A DNA stretch of 64,000 bases from Paenibacillus antarcticus (GCF_001637225.1 NZ_LVJI01000054.1:186001-250000); one strand, 5' to 3'; positions 9,905 to 19,973 are shown, counted from the stretch's first letter. Program-made: numbers and translations. The notes: a model not told the origin generated them from the sequence alone.

Positions 9905-11572
9905 ATGATAAATAATCAAGCACAGTTGCAAACCATGTTACTAAGCTCGCTAACCAAGGTATTTGCCGATGAGAGACCGATAGATGCGCCCTTTAGTAGT
10001 GCATGCGCTCTGTGGGGAGAAACCTATTCATTTCAGGTTGCTTACACGTCCGACTCACTTTTGAAAAATATAAGCATCGATGTTAACTCTTCTCTTGCAG
10101 ATAGGGTACTTATAAGATCTGTTGGATTGGTTCCTTCAGAAATGCCTTGTTTCCATATCCATGATGATGACGTATTACGTACCGCACCGGGACTATATCC
10201 AGATCCATTATATGACCTTGATCAACAAGCCATTTCTTCTATCCCTGACCAATGGCGTTCGATCTGGGTAAGCATTGAATTGGACTCGTCGGTTCCTGCA
10301 GGAACTCATCTTTTTCAAATCACATTTCGATCTGATGAAGGGAATGTATTAGCATTAACGGATGCGTTCGAACTTAACGTCATCCCTGTCTTACTACCTC
10401 CTCAACAGCTCATTCATACGGAATGGTTCCATGTGGATTGTATTGCGACACAGTATGGCGTTGAAATATTTAGTGAAGCTCACTGGGGACTTCTAGAGCG
10501 GTATGCAGATTCCATGGTAAAGCATGGTATGAACATGTTACTTACGCCATTATTTACACCACCGCTAGATACAGCCATTGGAGGGGAACGGCCTACGGTT
10601 CAACTCGTTGATGTGGCAGTGGAGGCTGATGGTACGTATACATTTGGATTTGTTCGTCTTACACGTTGGGTGGAAATGGGGAGAAAGGTTGGCTTTAAAT
10701 ACTTTGAATTCTCTCACTTATTTACCCAATGGGGAGCGAAACATGCACCGAAGGTCATGGGACTCAAACAGGGTAAGGAGCAGCAACTGTTCGGATGGGA
10801 GACTGACGCATCCTCAGAAGACTATATAAGTTTCTTGGATCAATTTCTGCCACGACTTAAACAATATTTAAATGACCATGGACTAGATCAGCAAAGCTGG
10901 TTCCATATTTCGGATGAGCCCGATCGTGAGCATATGGAATCATACCGCGCTGCGAGTTATATGATTCATAAACATTTATCCGATTATCCGATAATGGATG
11001 CGTTGTCAGATCTGGGCTTGTATAAGGAAGGACTAGTAAAGAGGCCGATTCCAGGGAATAACCATATTGAACCGTTCCTTGAACATCAAGTGCCAGATCT
11101 ATGGACGTATTATTGCTGCGCTCAGGGTGAGCAAGTATCGAACCGCTTCTTCAATATGCCTTCAGCCAGAAACCGGGTTATTGGATTTCAACTGTATAAG
11201 TTCGGGTTACAAGGATTTCTACATTGGGGCTATAACTTCTGGTATTCACAAAATTCGGTTCATCAGCAGTTAGATCCATATCGGACGACGGATGCGATGC
11301 ATGCATTTCCTTCAGGGGATGCTTACTTGGTCTATCCAGGCAAGGAAGGTCCGATTGAGTCAATCCGACTGGAAGTGCTGTATGAAGGGTTGCAAGACAT
11401 GCGTGCACTGCAGCTACTTGAACAGAAAATTGGTAAAGAGCAGACGCTAGTGATCTTGGAAGAGAGTCTAGCAGAGCCATTAACGTTCACGGAATATCCG
11501 CGGGGCGGCGGGGATTGGTTGTTAGCGACAAGAGATCGGATCAATCAAGCAATAATCCGTCACTATGCTTAA
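9905..11572 (+). CDS. DUF4091-containing putative glycoside hydrolase
   Basis: Cytoplasmic protein of 555 residues with no signal peptide. An N-terminal beta-sandwich region (residues 1-160) precedes a probable TIM barrel with HISDEPDREHMESY near 335, where an Asp/Glu pair could be catalytic. The region around FLHWGYNFWYS and GDAYLVYPG, and the end (LEVLYEGLQDMRALQLLE), match what I know of DUF4091 proteins, which occur in glycan-degradation loci. Its ATG directly follows the stop of the dehydrogenase gene, so translation is likely coupled. The exact bond cleaved is unknown. Confidence 0.8.
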   Translation: MINNQAQLQTMLLSSLTKVFADERPIDAPFSSACALWGETYSFQVAYTSDSLLKNISIDVNSSLADRVLIRSVGLVPSEMPCFHIHDDDVLRTAPGLYPDPLYDLDQQAISSIPDQWRSIWVSIELDSSVPAGTHLFQITFRSDEGNVLALTDAFELNVIPVLLPPQQLIHTEWFHVDCIATQYGVEIFSEAHWGLLERYADSMVKHGMNMLLTPLFTPPLDTAIGGERPTVQLVDVAVEADGTYTFGFVRLTRWVEMGRKVGFKYFEFSHLFTQWGAKHAPKVMGLKQGKEQQLFGWETDASSEDYISFLDQFLPRLKQYLNDHGLDQQSWFHISDEPDREHMESYRAASYMIHKHLSDYPIMDALSDLGLYKEGLVKRPIPGNNHIEPFLEHQVPDLWTYYCCAQGEQVSNRFFNMPSARNRVIGFQLYKFGLQGFLHWGYNFWYSQNSVHQQLDPYRTTDAMHAFPSGDAYLVYPGKEGPIESIRLEVLYEGLQDMRALQLLEQKIGKEQTLVILEESLAEPLTFTEYPRGGGDWLLATRDRINQAIIRHYA

Positions 11573-11604
11573 ACATGTAAATCATTGATGGTAGGAGGGG
11601 AAGC

Positions 11605-13353
11605 ATGTCTACATTTCATTATTCAGGATCATCTTTTTATGACAAGGATCAACCTATTCAGATTCTTTCAGGAGCGATCCATTATTTTCGAATTGTACCG
11701 GAGTATTGGCAAGATAGACTGTTGAAATTAAAGGCTTGTGGATTAAATACGATTGAAACCTATGTCCCTTGGAATCTTCACGAGCCGAAGAAAGGGGAAT
11801 TTAATTTTGATGGCATGGCGAATCTTGTTCGGTTCATTGAGTTAGCCGGAGAACTTGAATTGAAAGTCTTTGTTCGGCCGTCCCCTTATATTTGTGCGGA
11901 ATGGGAATTCGGCGGATTACCGTCCTGGCTTCTGGCTGACTCAGATATGCGACTAAGGTGCTACCATAAGCCGTTCTTGGATCACGTTGATGATTATTAT
12001 GATAAGTTGCTACCTCTATTAAAGCCATTGTTACGTACGAATGGTGGGCCGATTATTGGACTACAGATTGAGAATGAGTATGGTAGCTATGGCAACGATA
12101 AAGAGTACTTGAATTATTTGAAAGAGGCCATGATAAGCCGTGGGATGGATGTGCTCTTGTTCACTTCTGATGGTCCTGAAGATTCAATGCTGCAAGGTGG
12201 CATGATCGATGGTGTTCTGGCGACCGTTAACTTCGGTTCCGGGGCAAAGCAAGCATTCGATAAGCTAAGAGAATATCAACCAGATGCACCTATCATGTGT
12301 ATGGAATTCTGGAACGGTTGGTTTGACCATTGGATGGAGGAACATCATACGCAACCTACTACAACTGTCGTTAATGTACTAGATGAGATGCTTCGTCTGA
12401 ATGCATCCGTGAATTTCTATATGTTCCATGGCGGAACGAATTTTGGCTTCTACAATGGGGCGAACGGTCATACAGAGGATAGTTATGAACCTACGGTTAC
12501 GAGTTATGACTATGATGCGCTCTTGAATGAATCCGGTGATCCAACGGAGAAATATTATGCCGTACGTGAAGTGATTTCGAAATATGTAGAACTCGAAGCT
12601 TGTGAACTACCAGCACCTATTCCGAAGAAAGCTTATGGACGAGTCGTTATGACCGAGCAGGCGCCATTAATTGCGAATCTGGATCGTATTTCAACACCAA
12701 TACATTCAGCGTATCCAGAAACGATGGAGAAATTGGGGCAGGATTACGGGTTCATCCACTATAGTACATTCATTTCTGGTCCTCGCCCGAAAGAAGAGTT
12801 CTACATTCAGGACTTGCATGATCGCGCACTTGTGTATCTTGATGGACAACTGGCTGGGGTTCTTGATCGTAGTGATTCGAGTGCTGCACAGTTAGCGTTC
12901 GATGTCCCAGCGGATGGGGTGCAGGTTAGCATATTGGTGGAGAATTTAGGTCGTGTCAATTATGGTCCCTATCTAAAAGACAACAAAGGGATTACCGAAG
13001 GTGTGCGTTATGGACGACAGTTCTTGTCGAATTGGACGACATATACACTTCCATTAACTGATTTATCTGGTCTTGCCTTTGAATCGTTATCTCAGCATAC
13101 ACAACCGAGCTTTTTCCGTGGGAACTGGATGGTTGATCAAATTGGAGACACGTTCCTTAGTCTGGAAGGTTGGTCCAAAGGTGTTGTTTTCATTAACGGA
13201 TTTAATCTAGGACGCTATTGGAATGTTGGACCTCAGAAGACGTTGTATGTGCCAGGTCCATTATTGAAGCATGGAGATAATGAGATTGTGATATTTGAAT
13301 TGCATGGAGAGACGAATAGTACAGTAACTTTCTTCGCTCAAGCTAAAATATAA
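11605..13353 (+). CDS. Beta-galactosidase, glycoside hydrolase family 35
   Basis: Cytoplasmic enzyme that removes terminal beta-D-galactose from oligosaccharides. The N-terminal TIM barrel carries SGAIHYFRIVPEYWQDRL (residues 22-39), the acid/base Glu158 in QIENEYG and the nucleophile Glu234 in CMEFWNGW, all characteristic of GH35. Two C-terminal beta domains follow, ending with the GVVFINGFNLGRYWNVGPQ signature. Length 582 is usual for bacterial members, and there is no signal peptide, so the substrate is imported first by the adjacent transporter. It ends the operon, before the terminator at 13400. Start ATG follows GGAGGGG. Confidence 0.93.
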   Translation: MSTFHYSGSSFYDKDQPIQILSGAIHYFRIVPEYWQDRLLKLKACGLNTIETYVPWNLHEPKKGEFNFDGMANLVRFIELAGELELKVFVRPSPYICAEWEFGGLPSWLLADSDMRLRCYHKPFLDHVDDYYDKLLPLLKPLLRTNGGPIIGLQIENEYGSYGNDKEYLNYLKEAMISRGMDVLLFTSDGPEDSMLQGGMIDGVLATVNFGSGAKQAFDKLREYQPDAPIMCMEFWNGWFDHWMEEHHTQPTTTVVNVLDEMLRLNASVNFYMFHGGTNFGFYNGANGHTEDSYEPTVTSYDYDALLNESGDPTEKYYAVREVISKYVELEACELPAPIPKKAYGRVVMTEQAPLIANLDRISTPIHSAYPETMEKLGQDYGFIHYSTFISGPRPKEEFYIQDLHDRALVYLDGQLAGVLDRSDSSAAQLAFDVPADGVQVSILVENLGRVNYGPYLKDNKGITEGVRYGRQFLSNWTTYTLPLTDLSGLAFESLSQHTQPSFFRGNWMVDQIGDTFLSLEGWSKGVVFINGFNLGRYWNVGPQKTLYVPGPLLKHGDNEIVIFELHGETNSTVTFFAQAKI

Positions 13354-13399
13354 ATTGGGAATCTAGCCTGTTTTAATGTTATATTTCAATTTAATCAGT

Positions 13400-13437
13400 A
13401 AGAAAGGCCAACTACATTGGGGTAGTTGGCCTTTCTT
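13400..13437. terminator. Bidirectional terminator
   Basis: AAGAAAGGCCAACTA and TAGTTGGCCTTTCTT form a near-perfect hairpin between the convergent galactosidase and DUF5693 genes. Confidence 0.85.
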
Positions 13438-13457
13438 GGTTGTGTGCTTGTTGTTGA

Positions 13458-15566
13458 TTACATCGTGATGTTATCCTTCACTTTGATGCTAGGTTTTCTT
13501 CCAGATGAAGTAACGAACTTATTCCATATGATTTCTAGAACGTTCCATACCCCTAAATATAGCAGGCTTACGACGGCGCCAAATATGACACCATATGTGG
13601 CACGGATCAATGAAATATGAAATGGTGTATGCAGATGTGCAAATGTATCTACGAGAGAAGTCTGACCGATAATCCCTAGTGCTAATATATATAAAGCGCC
13701 TGGTCTACGTCTCAACGCAAGGTATGCACCTAATATAAACAAGGGATGAGAGAACAAGAATTCTTTGTTTCTAGGGCGTATGCCGATTGTATTCTCAAGT
13801 AATGACCGGAAGAATAATTCTATAGAAGTTGCGGATCCGCCATTTCCTGTTCTGGATATATAATAAAGCATGACAACAAGGGTGAAGCCCGCACCAATCA
13901 CCCAGAGGACGCTGATGTGAGTTAACAGAAGACGTTTGGCCTTTGCAATCTTCCCTTCGAAGGTCAGTCCTTCGTTGAAGAAGAGGAGGTAAAGGCCAAC
14001 TAGAACAATGGGGACCAGACTGGCCATTCGTACACCTATAAACTGATCAATATATAGTAAATATGTGACATTATCTAGCAGGGAAACAATATAAATGCCA
14101 CCGATTAGTGATATAAGTGATGTATACAAAAAGAGGATGAATGCAAACCAAGGTGTTGTCGATGTCTTGGTGATCTGTTTATTACGTAACCAAGTCATAG
14201 TTATGAATAAGGCTATACTTGGTGCTGAGATTGCTACACCGAGAGCTAACATTTTGTACAATAGATTAGAAGAAAGAATGCCAATCCCACCTGTGCCTAG
14301 CAACCCCAGTATCAAGATAGATAATGCGTGAGAGGGAACAAAGGCTGACATCATGATCGTGATTAAAGATACACTGCCTAGAACGATAAGTATGGTAAGC
14401 ATCGTATTCATATTTATATCGGTAAGTGAAAAGGAATGTGCTGAGCCGATTGTGAACCCTGCATCTTGGATTCGTGTAACAGCCCCATCGGTACCATCAA
14501 GAATAGAATAGATATGTTTAAGCGGGTCTGAGTACATACCTGATTCTTCACTTTGAGCAGGAATACTATTTAAGAGAATCATCCGTATGTTACGATCCTT
14601 GACAGCCAACACAAATCGGTCAGCGTAGCGTTGAATTTGTTGATCTAGTTCTTCAAGCGTAACATTCTCCAGAAGTTTGCTAGCATCTTTCTCTGAGAAT
14701 TTATGCAATCGGAATATATTATAATGTAGTTGATTCGCTAGGGTGTCAAATCCCAGTGGGTCAGCCTTTTGCATCTCTATGAAAGCGACGGCTACGTTAT
14801 GCTTATTAAAGAGACCTGCCATTGAGTTAATGTCATTCGGTTCTCCATCGTTCGAATACCCAGGTACGGTGGCTCCATCAATAATTACGGATTGTATATC
14901 AAATTGATCTAATTCCTTCAATACATCTTCCATATAATCCAATGAAAAAGGTTGGCGATGATTAGATAACATAGCGACGATATGGAACCCCTTATCCTTC
15001 AACAAGGTCATCGTTACTGGATCAGGATCCATAGGAACAAGTGAAGCGTCTGCTAGAGGCATTTCGATAATGAGACCGTTTTGTTGCTTATAGGTCCATG
15101 GATGGAATTTTATGTTTAATCGTGTGAAGTTCTGTTCGATCATGGTCTTCATTTCAAGCTCTGAATCTTTCTCAGCAAATAATATGTAAGTAAAGTTCTG
15201 ATCAGGTGATATCTGTGTCTGTGTTAAAGCGGTGGCCTCGTGGGATGAGAATAACTCAATTCTTCGACTTAGCTTCAACGTGTTGAGTGTACTTTCATTG
15301 ACAGCCATAGATGTGATTCCTGCTTGTTGCATTAATGTTAGTTGTTCTTCGACGAACTGTCTCGGATTGGGTTTGTAATCCGAAATTTGCAGGAGGTTCT
15401 TGTAATTAAACACAAATTCGACATTGTTAGATGTACTCTCTGTATTCATACGATGGTATACCACTGGAATAGAGGCAATTATTCCTAAAATAACTAGACA
15501 CCATAACCATCGCAACATCTTTCGATTGATTTGGCGATATCCATTAAGCATTTGATTCATCTCCAA
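13458..15566 (-). CDS. DUF5693-family multi-pass membrane protein
   Basis: Large membrane protein of 702 residues. One N-terminal helix (about residues 19-38) is followed by an extracytoplasmic domain of about 330 residues, which begins with a TLMQQAGITSMAVNES segment and ends before residue 365, then about ten closely packed helices. This arrangement matches the DUF5693 proteins of Paenibacillus and relatives, which are often found near cell-envelope polysaccharide genes (csaB region). No catalytic motif is visible. It is a single gene with its own promoter region. Function is unknown; a role in envelope biogenesis is inference from family context elsewhere. Confidence 0.75.
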   Translation of the reverse strand: MEMNQMLNGYRQINRKMLRWLWCLVILGIIASIPVVYHRMNTESTSNNVEFVFNYKNLLQISDYKPNPRQFVEEQLTLMQQAGITSMAVNESTLNTLKLSRRIELFSSHEATALTQTQISPDQNFTYILFAEKDSELEMKTMIEQNFTRLNIKFHPWTYKQQNGLIIEMPLADASLVPMDPDPVTMTLLKDKGFHIVAMLSNHRQPFSLDYMEDVLKELDQFDIQSVIIDGATVPGYSNDGEPNDINSMAGLFNKHNVAVAFIEMQKADPLGFDTLANQLHYNIFRLHKFSEKDASKLLENVTLEELDQQIQRYADRFVLAVKDRNIRMILLNSIPAQSEESGMYSDPLKHIYSILDGTDGAVTRIQDAGFTIGSAHSFSLTDINMNTMLTILIVLGSVSLITIMMSAFVPSHALSILILGLLGTGGIGILSSNLLYKMLALGVAISAPSIALFITMTWLRNKQITKTSTTPWFAFILFLYTSLISLIGGIYIVSLLDNVTYLLYIDQFIGVRMASLVPIVLVGLYLLFFNEGLTFEGKIAKAKRLLLTHISVLWVIGAGFTLVVMLYYISRTGNGGSATSIELFFRSLLENTIGIRPRNKEFLFSHPLFILGAYLALRRRPGALYILALGIIGQTSLVDTFAHLHTPFHISLIRATYGVIFGAVVSLLYLGVWNVLEIIWNKFVTSSGRKPSIKVKDNITM

Positions 15567-15837
15567 TTGAGTATATTGTGGTGCATGGTAGACAAGGATA
15601 AGCTTGATTTGACATTGTTATCAGAATTACACGCGAAGTTAACTCTATGAAACTTAAATCTCACTTAAGTGAAAAGAGTATAGCATAATTACGAATTATG
15701 TGATATAAAACGATGATTGTTACTTAGCGATAACGAGGATATTTTTAGCGAAATATAGAGAGGGGAACAAAATGTAGACAGTAGGCATAGATGTGGAATT
15801 AACATGAGCGCAGAATTGGAATCTGAAGGGAGTTAGT
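15567..15837. other. Divergent intergenic region with short palindromes
   Basis: No gene seen. It contains a perfect 12-base palindrome TCACTTAAGTGA (15661-15672) and a hairpin CATAATT-ACG-AATTATG (15684-15700), possible operators for the flanking divergent genes. Confidence 0.4.
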
Positions 15838-16668
15838 ATGTTACCTCAAATCGTTGAACGAACTATGAATAAGTTATGTAATTCTTTAGGAATGAACAAT
15901 TTGAATATTGTATCAGTTTACATATATGGTTCGATTGCATTAGGAGACTATATTGAAGGTTCTAGCGATATCGATTTTATTGCAATTCTTCGAGATCCAC
16001 CTAATAGGTCCGATATCCAAATGATCTCCGAAGCTCACAAAGATGTGGAGAATGAATTTCCACAGGCTGATATTATGGGAGCTTACTTACTCGTTAATGA
16101 TTTGGGGAAACCAGAAAGCGAAATTAGTTCTTTAGTAACCTATTACAATAAACAAGTGCATACCAATGGATATGGTGCAGATATAAACCCAATTACGTGG
16201 TGGATTTTAAAAAATCATGGGTTTAAGATATATGGATCGGAACAATCCTTAAATTATGTAGTAGAAATTAAACCTTTGGTCGGATATGTCATTGAGAACT
16301 TAAATACCTACTGGGTTAGCATGATAGATCGATTAGAGAAGCAATTGACATCAATCCACTTAGAAGACCAAGAGAGTATAGGTAAGCAGCTTGATCAAGC
16401 AGTTGAATGGTGTACACTGGGCATGTTACGGCAACTATACACAATAAAAGAGCATAATATAAAGAGTAAAGTTGAGGCTGGCTATTATGGAATTACAATT
16501 ATGCCGCAACAGTGGCATGGATTAATCTACGAAGCAATAAATATAAAGCGGCTTCTTCCTGATCGTTATTATTATTCAAATGAACAGCGATTGACTGATC
16601 TCGTGGCATTACTTCATTACATACACCAAGAAGCTAATCGTGTGTTTGATGAATCGGTTGATTACTAA
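15838..16668 (+). CDS. Aminoglycoside adenylyltransferase-like nucleotidyltransferase
   Basis: Predicted cytoplasmic nucleotidyltransferase of 276 residues. The N-terminal domain has the polymerase-beta-type motif YGSIALGDYIEGSSDIDF (residues 30-47), with Gly-Ser and the metal-binding Asp pair (DID), and the helical C-terminal half looks like the DUF4111 domain of AadA/ANT(9) enzymes. True members transfer AMP from ATP to streptomycin or spectinomycin, but many chromosomal homologues have no proven resistance role. The ATG follows GGGAG by 7 bases. It is monocistronic. The resistance function is uncertain. Confidence 0.75.
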   Translation: MLPQIVERTMNKLCNSLGMNNLNIVSVYIYGSIALGDYIEGSSDIDFIAILRDPPNRSDIQMISEAHKDVENEFPQADIMGAYLLVNDLGKPESEISSLVTYYNKQVHTNGYGADINPITWWILKNHGFKIYGSEQSLNYVVEIKPLVGYVIENLNTYWVSMIDRLEKQLTSIHLEDQESIGKQLDQAVEWCTLGMLRQLYTIKEHNIKSKVEAGYYGITIMPQQWHGLIYEAINIKRLLPDRYYYSNEQRLTDLVALLHYIHQEANRVFDESVDY

Positions 16669-16711
16669 TTCGAAATAGGTCGTACAAAGTTGGCCCTTAC
16701 AGAGGGTATAT

Positions 16712-17056
16712 ATGGTTAAGAAAATCATGATAACAGTTATTCTACTGGTAGCGTGCATAATCATTGCAGTATACAATCCATTCATGGATTCTACTATTGA
16801 AACAAGGAAGCCATAGGTTCATAACACATCTTCTTACCCACAATTTGAAATCGTGGCCCTTGCTGATCTTGCAGAAGTGGTTGTTCACGGTGTTGTTGTG
16901 AAGAGAGGTACAATGCAAATCCTCAATATTCCGATATCAACGGAGATGGGTACGACCAAAGACAATGAAGTAGCACGGCAAACAGTCTCTTATATGGAAG
17001 AAGGCGGAGAACTTAAGGATCAAATAGTAGAGCCTTTCGTTGTAAACGTTCCATAA
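16712..17056 (+). pseudogene. Small anchored protein gene interrupted by an amber stop
   Basis: A 115-codon frame opens with ATG 16712, encodes an N-terminal hydrophobic anchor (MVKKIMITVILLVACIIIAV), meets TAG at codon 35 (16814-16816) and stays open in the same frame to TAA at 17056. The downstream part (EIVALADLAEVVVHGVVV ... VSYMEEGGELKDQIVEPFVV) reads as normal protein. It resembles small exported Bacillales proteins with a beta-rich domain, and seems shorter in the middle than these, but I cannot name the family. A single C-to-T change (CAG to TAG) would explain the stop. Readthrough cannot be excluded, but inactivation is more likely. Confidence 0.6.
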
Positions 17057-17080
17057 GGATATTCTAGAATATGAATCACG

Positions 17081-17107
17081 AAGAGCCCTTGAATAACAAG
17101 GGCCCTT
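17081..17107 (+). terminator. Rho-independent terminator
   Basis: AAGAGCCCTTG and CAAGGGCCCTTT form a hairpin with a five-base loop, 25 bases after the interrupted gene. Confidence 0.7.
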
Positions 17108-17200
17108 TCGCATTCCCATAACTATCAGATATACAAAAGTATGATTATATGGTACTTTACCTTAATAGATCCAATCATCCTATGTTTGGAGGTTTGATGC

Positions 17201-17887
17201 ATGCTTACGAAGACTACGCGTCTTAATCTAGTCGAGCAAGTCATTTTACAGATAGAATCTTTAATTGAATCGGGTGAATGGGAGGTAGGCAAGAAGATAC
17301 CTGCTGAACCGATCCTAGTTGTTGAACTTAACGTAAGCCGCAATACGTTGCGTGAAGGGATAAGGGCGCTTTGTCATACGGGTGTATTAATGACAAGACA
17401 AGGGGATGGTACCTATGTTTCTTCTGGCAGTACTCTTGGTTTAGCAATTCAACGACGAACGAAACAATCCAGCTTGATGGAGACGTTGGAAGTTAGGAAT
17501 GCACTTGAGCAAGAGGCAGCAAGGTTATCTGCTGAACGGCGCAGCCAAGAGGATTTAGAGAAAATCCGGTATTATGAGCGGGAATGTAGCTCGTATACGG
17601 CAAGTCGTGATATGGAGAAGTATGTAACTGCTGATTTGAAATTACATCAGACTATTGTAGAATCGACGGGAAATCTTATGCTCATTGACCTGTATGAACA
17701 TATTACCGAATCCATTCACGAATCTATCACCATTTTATTGAGTAATAGATTCTCTGATGAACTACCACACAATGAGCATTCACAACTGGTAGAGGCTATT
17801 GCATCACAAGATACAATAGCAGCAGCTGCCATTGTGCAGCAGTTCTTTGAACAATTAAAACGAGATATCGAAAGGGAGTACATGTAA
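17201..17887 (+). CDS. GntR-family regulator, FadR (FCD) subgroup
   Basis: DNA-binding repressor of 228 residues. The winged helix-turn-helix occupies residues 5-75 (KIPAEPILVVELNVSRNTLREGIRAL; TRQGDGTYVSS), and the helical FCD effector domain fills residues 85-225, with His residues in LKLHQTIVESTGN and NEHSQLVEAI that usually bind a metal in the ligand pocket. The ATG follows GGAGG by 8 bases. Its stop codon TAA ends at 17887, directly before the transporter gene, which it presumably controls. The ligand is unknown. Confidence 0.85.
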   Translation: MLTKTTRLNLVEQVILQIESLIESGEWEVGKKIPAEPILVVELNVSRNTLREGIRALCHTGVLMTRQGDGTYVSSGSTLGLAIQRRTKQSSLMETLEVRNALEQEAARLSAERRSQEDLEKIRYYERECSSYTASRDMEKYVTADLKLHQTIVESTGNLMLIDLYEHITESIHESITILLSNRFSDELPHNEHSQLVEAIASQDTIAAAAIVQQFFEQLKRDIEREYM

Positions 17888-19120
17888 GTGAAATCATCAC
17901 AACTTAGATCTGACACACCAATGAAATCGCCATCTAAAGGATGGCTACTTGTCTTAGGAATTATATTAATAGCGACCAATATGCGTGCCCCTTTAACTTC
18001 AGTGGGTCCACTGATTGGAACTATTCGAGATGATTTAGGGATATCGAATACGTTAGCCGGTTTGATTACGACGTTACCTTTGCTAGCTTTTGCGCTTCTT
18101 TCACCTCTTGTCCCTAGAATGGCTCGGCGGTTTGGTACACCAATGGTTCTTTTTGGCTCATTATTTCTTCTTATTGTAGGGATGGCAGTACGTTCTTCTG
18201 CAGGTATTGTAACATTACTGATTGGAACGGTTATTCTAGGTCTTGGAATCGCAATCTGTAATGTACTCATGCCAAGTCTTATCAAAGCTAATTATCCTTT
18301 GAAAATTGGTGTAATGATTGGTATATATTCCGTTTCAATGAATTTCAGTGGTGCAATTGCATCTGGAATCAGCGAGCCGATGGCAAACCAAGTTGGTTTG
18401 GGATGGAAAGGCGCAATGGGAATATGGATCGTATTAGCATTGGTGACTCTTATCGTGTGGATTCCACAAATAAGACGTAAGCAGCAGGAACAAACAAGCA
18501 CATCAGCAACCAACCAGAATCGCACTAATTTATGGAAGTCACCTCTCGCTTGGTATATTTCAATCTTTATGGGACTGCAATCTATGCTCTTTTATGTGGT
18601 CATTTCATGGCTTCCAGATATCCTGAAAAGCCAGGGGATGAGTTCAGATACAGCTGGCTGGACGGTGTCTATCATGCAAATGGCGTTACTTCCAGTAACC
18701 TTTATCGTACCCATATTGGCAGGACGAATGAAGAATCAGAATATTCTTGTAGTCCTAGCAGCAGTGTTCTACTTCATTGGAATTGGGGGGCTTCTCTCTG
18801 GTAATGATACGTTCACTCTAGTGTGGGCAATATTAATAGGCATTGGATCAGGTTGTGCATTCAGTCTAGCCATGATGTTATTCGGACTTCGTACTTCAAA
18901 TGCTCATGACGCGGCTGAACTTTCTGGTATGGCACAATCCATGGGTTATCTGTTGGCAGCCATTGGACCTACGTTATTTGGATTTCTGCATGACGCAACG
19001 AACGGATGGAAGATTCCACTGATTGTTATGTTCGTGACCGCGGTGTTACTGTTGATATTTGGCGTAGCTTCTGGACGAAATCGATTGATCGGACAATCTA
19101 CAGCTAAAGAGAGCACATAA
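17888..19120 (+). CDS. CynX/NimT-type MFS transporter
   Basis: Twelve-helix major facilitator of 410 residues. The opening GWLLVLGIILIATNMRAPLTSVGPL and the conserved arginine in the first helix region are typical of the CynX/NimT family (cyanate and nitroimidazole transporters, YycB-like). It begins at a GTG immediately after the stop of the GntR gene and probably depends on coupled translation. Pairing of an FCD-type GntR regulator with this exporter family is common in Bacillales. The substrate is not known. Confidence 0.85.
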   Translation: MKSSQLRSDTPMKSPSKGWLLVLGIILIATNMRAPLTSVGPLIGTIRDDLGISNTLAGLITTLPLLAFALLSPLVPRMARRFGTPMVLFGSLFLLIVGMAVRSSAGIVTLLIGTVILGLGIAICNVLMPSLIKANYPLKIGVMIGIYSVSMNFSGAIASGISEPMANQVGLGWKGAMGIWIVLALVTLIVWIPQIRRKQQEQTSTSATNQNRTNLWKSPLAWYISIFMGLQSMLFYVVISWLPDILKSQGMSSDTAGWTVSIMQMALLPVTFIVPILAGRMKNQNILVVLAAVFYFIGIGGLLSGNDTFTLVWAILIGIGSGCAFSLAMMLFGLRTSNAHDAAELSGMAQSMGYLLAAIGPTLFGFLHDATNGWKIPLIVMFVTAVLLLIFGVASGRNRLIGQSTAKEST

Positions 19121-19140
19121 TAATAGATTCTATTAAAGAG

Positions 19141-19176
19141 GCAGCAGATTCCAGAGTGGAATTTGCTGCTTTTTTG
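19141..19176 (+). terminator. Rho-independent terminator
   Basis: GCAGCAGATTCC and GGAATTTGCTGC pair, with six T at the end, closing the GntR-transporter operon. Confidence 0.85.
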
Positions 19177-19289
19177 ATATTAAGGTAAGATTTCAATGAT
19201 TCGATAACTAATATTGCCTCATCGACGATAGGTAGGCCATGATTGGGGAAAGAATACGAGATAGATATTTAAGTTAGGTGGTTTTTATA

Positions 19290-19973
19290 ATGAAAATTTT
19301 ATTGGTGGAAGACGATAGAACGATTGCATCAGGCCTTGAATATTCGCTGCAACAAGATCAATTCACGACGGTTCTTTGTTATGATGTTGGATCGGCCCAA
19401 CGGGTATTAAACGAACAATTAGATCAATTCACATTATGTATATTTGATATTTCCTTGCCTGACGGTACTGGTTATGAATTGTGCAAGATTGTGAAGGAAC
19501 GCAGTGATATACCTGTCATCTTTTTAACGGCGATCGATGATGAGGTGAATGTCGTGATGGGGTTAGATATGGGAGCAGATGATTATATAACTAAACCTTT
19601 TCGTATTCGTGAACTTCTCTCACGGATCAAGTCAGTCTTGCGGCGATATCATAAACAGGCGCAGACCAAATCAATCATTGAAATAGAACATGTTCGAATT
19701 AACACACTTGAAGGCAAGGTGTATAAGAACGGCGATGAGATTTCACTTACTGCTTTAGAGTACAGGCTATTACTTATCTTTGCTAATCATCTTGGACAAG
19801 TTCTTTCAAGGAATCAGCTATTGGAGAGAATCTGGGATGTGGCAGGCGACTTCGTGAATGATAATACATTAACGGTTTACATCAAGAGGCTACGGGAAAA
19901 GTTAGAAGATAACGCTCAAGATCCGACGATTATCAAAACAGTGCGTGGCTTAGGTTATAAGGTGGGTGATTAG
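19290..19973 (+). CDS. OmpR-family response regulator
   Basis: Transcription factor of 227 residues. The receiver domain has the acidic pair in VEDDR and phospho-acceptor Asp53 in IFDISLPDG, Thr in FLTAIDD and Lys in DYITKPF. A winged-helix OmpR domain covers about residues 130-226 (LTALEYRLLLIFANHLGQVLSR). I take ATG 19290, because a TTAGGTGG ribosome site lies 8 bases upstream; an in-frame GTG at 19278 overlaps that site. It stands first in a four-gene operon with kinase, ATPase and permease, the arrangement of BceR-like antibiotic-response systems. Confidence 0.9.
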   Translation: MKILLVEDDRTIASGLEYSLQQDQFTTVLCYDVGSAQRVLNEQLDQFTLCIFDISLPDGTGYELCKIVKERSDIPVIFLTAIDDEVNVVMGLDMGADDYITKPFRIRELLSRIKSVLRRYHKQAQTKSIIEIEHVRINTLEGKVYKNGDEISLTALEYRLLLIFANHLGQVLSRNQLLERIWDVAGDFVNDNTLTVYIKRLREKLEDNAQDPTIIKTVRGLGYKVGD

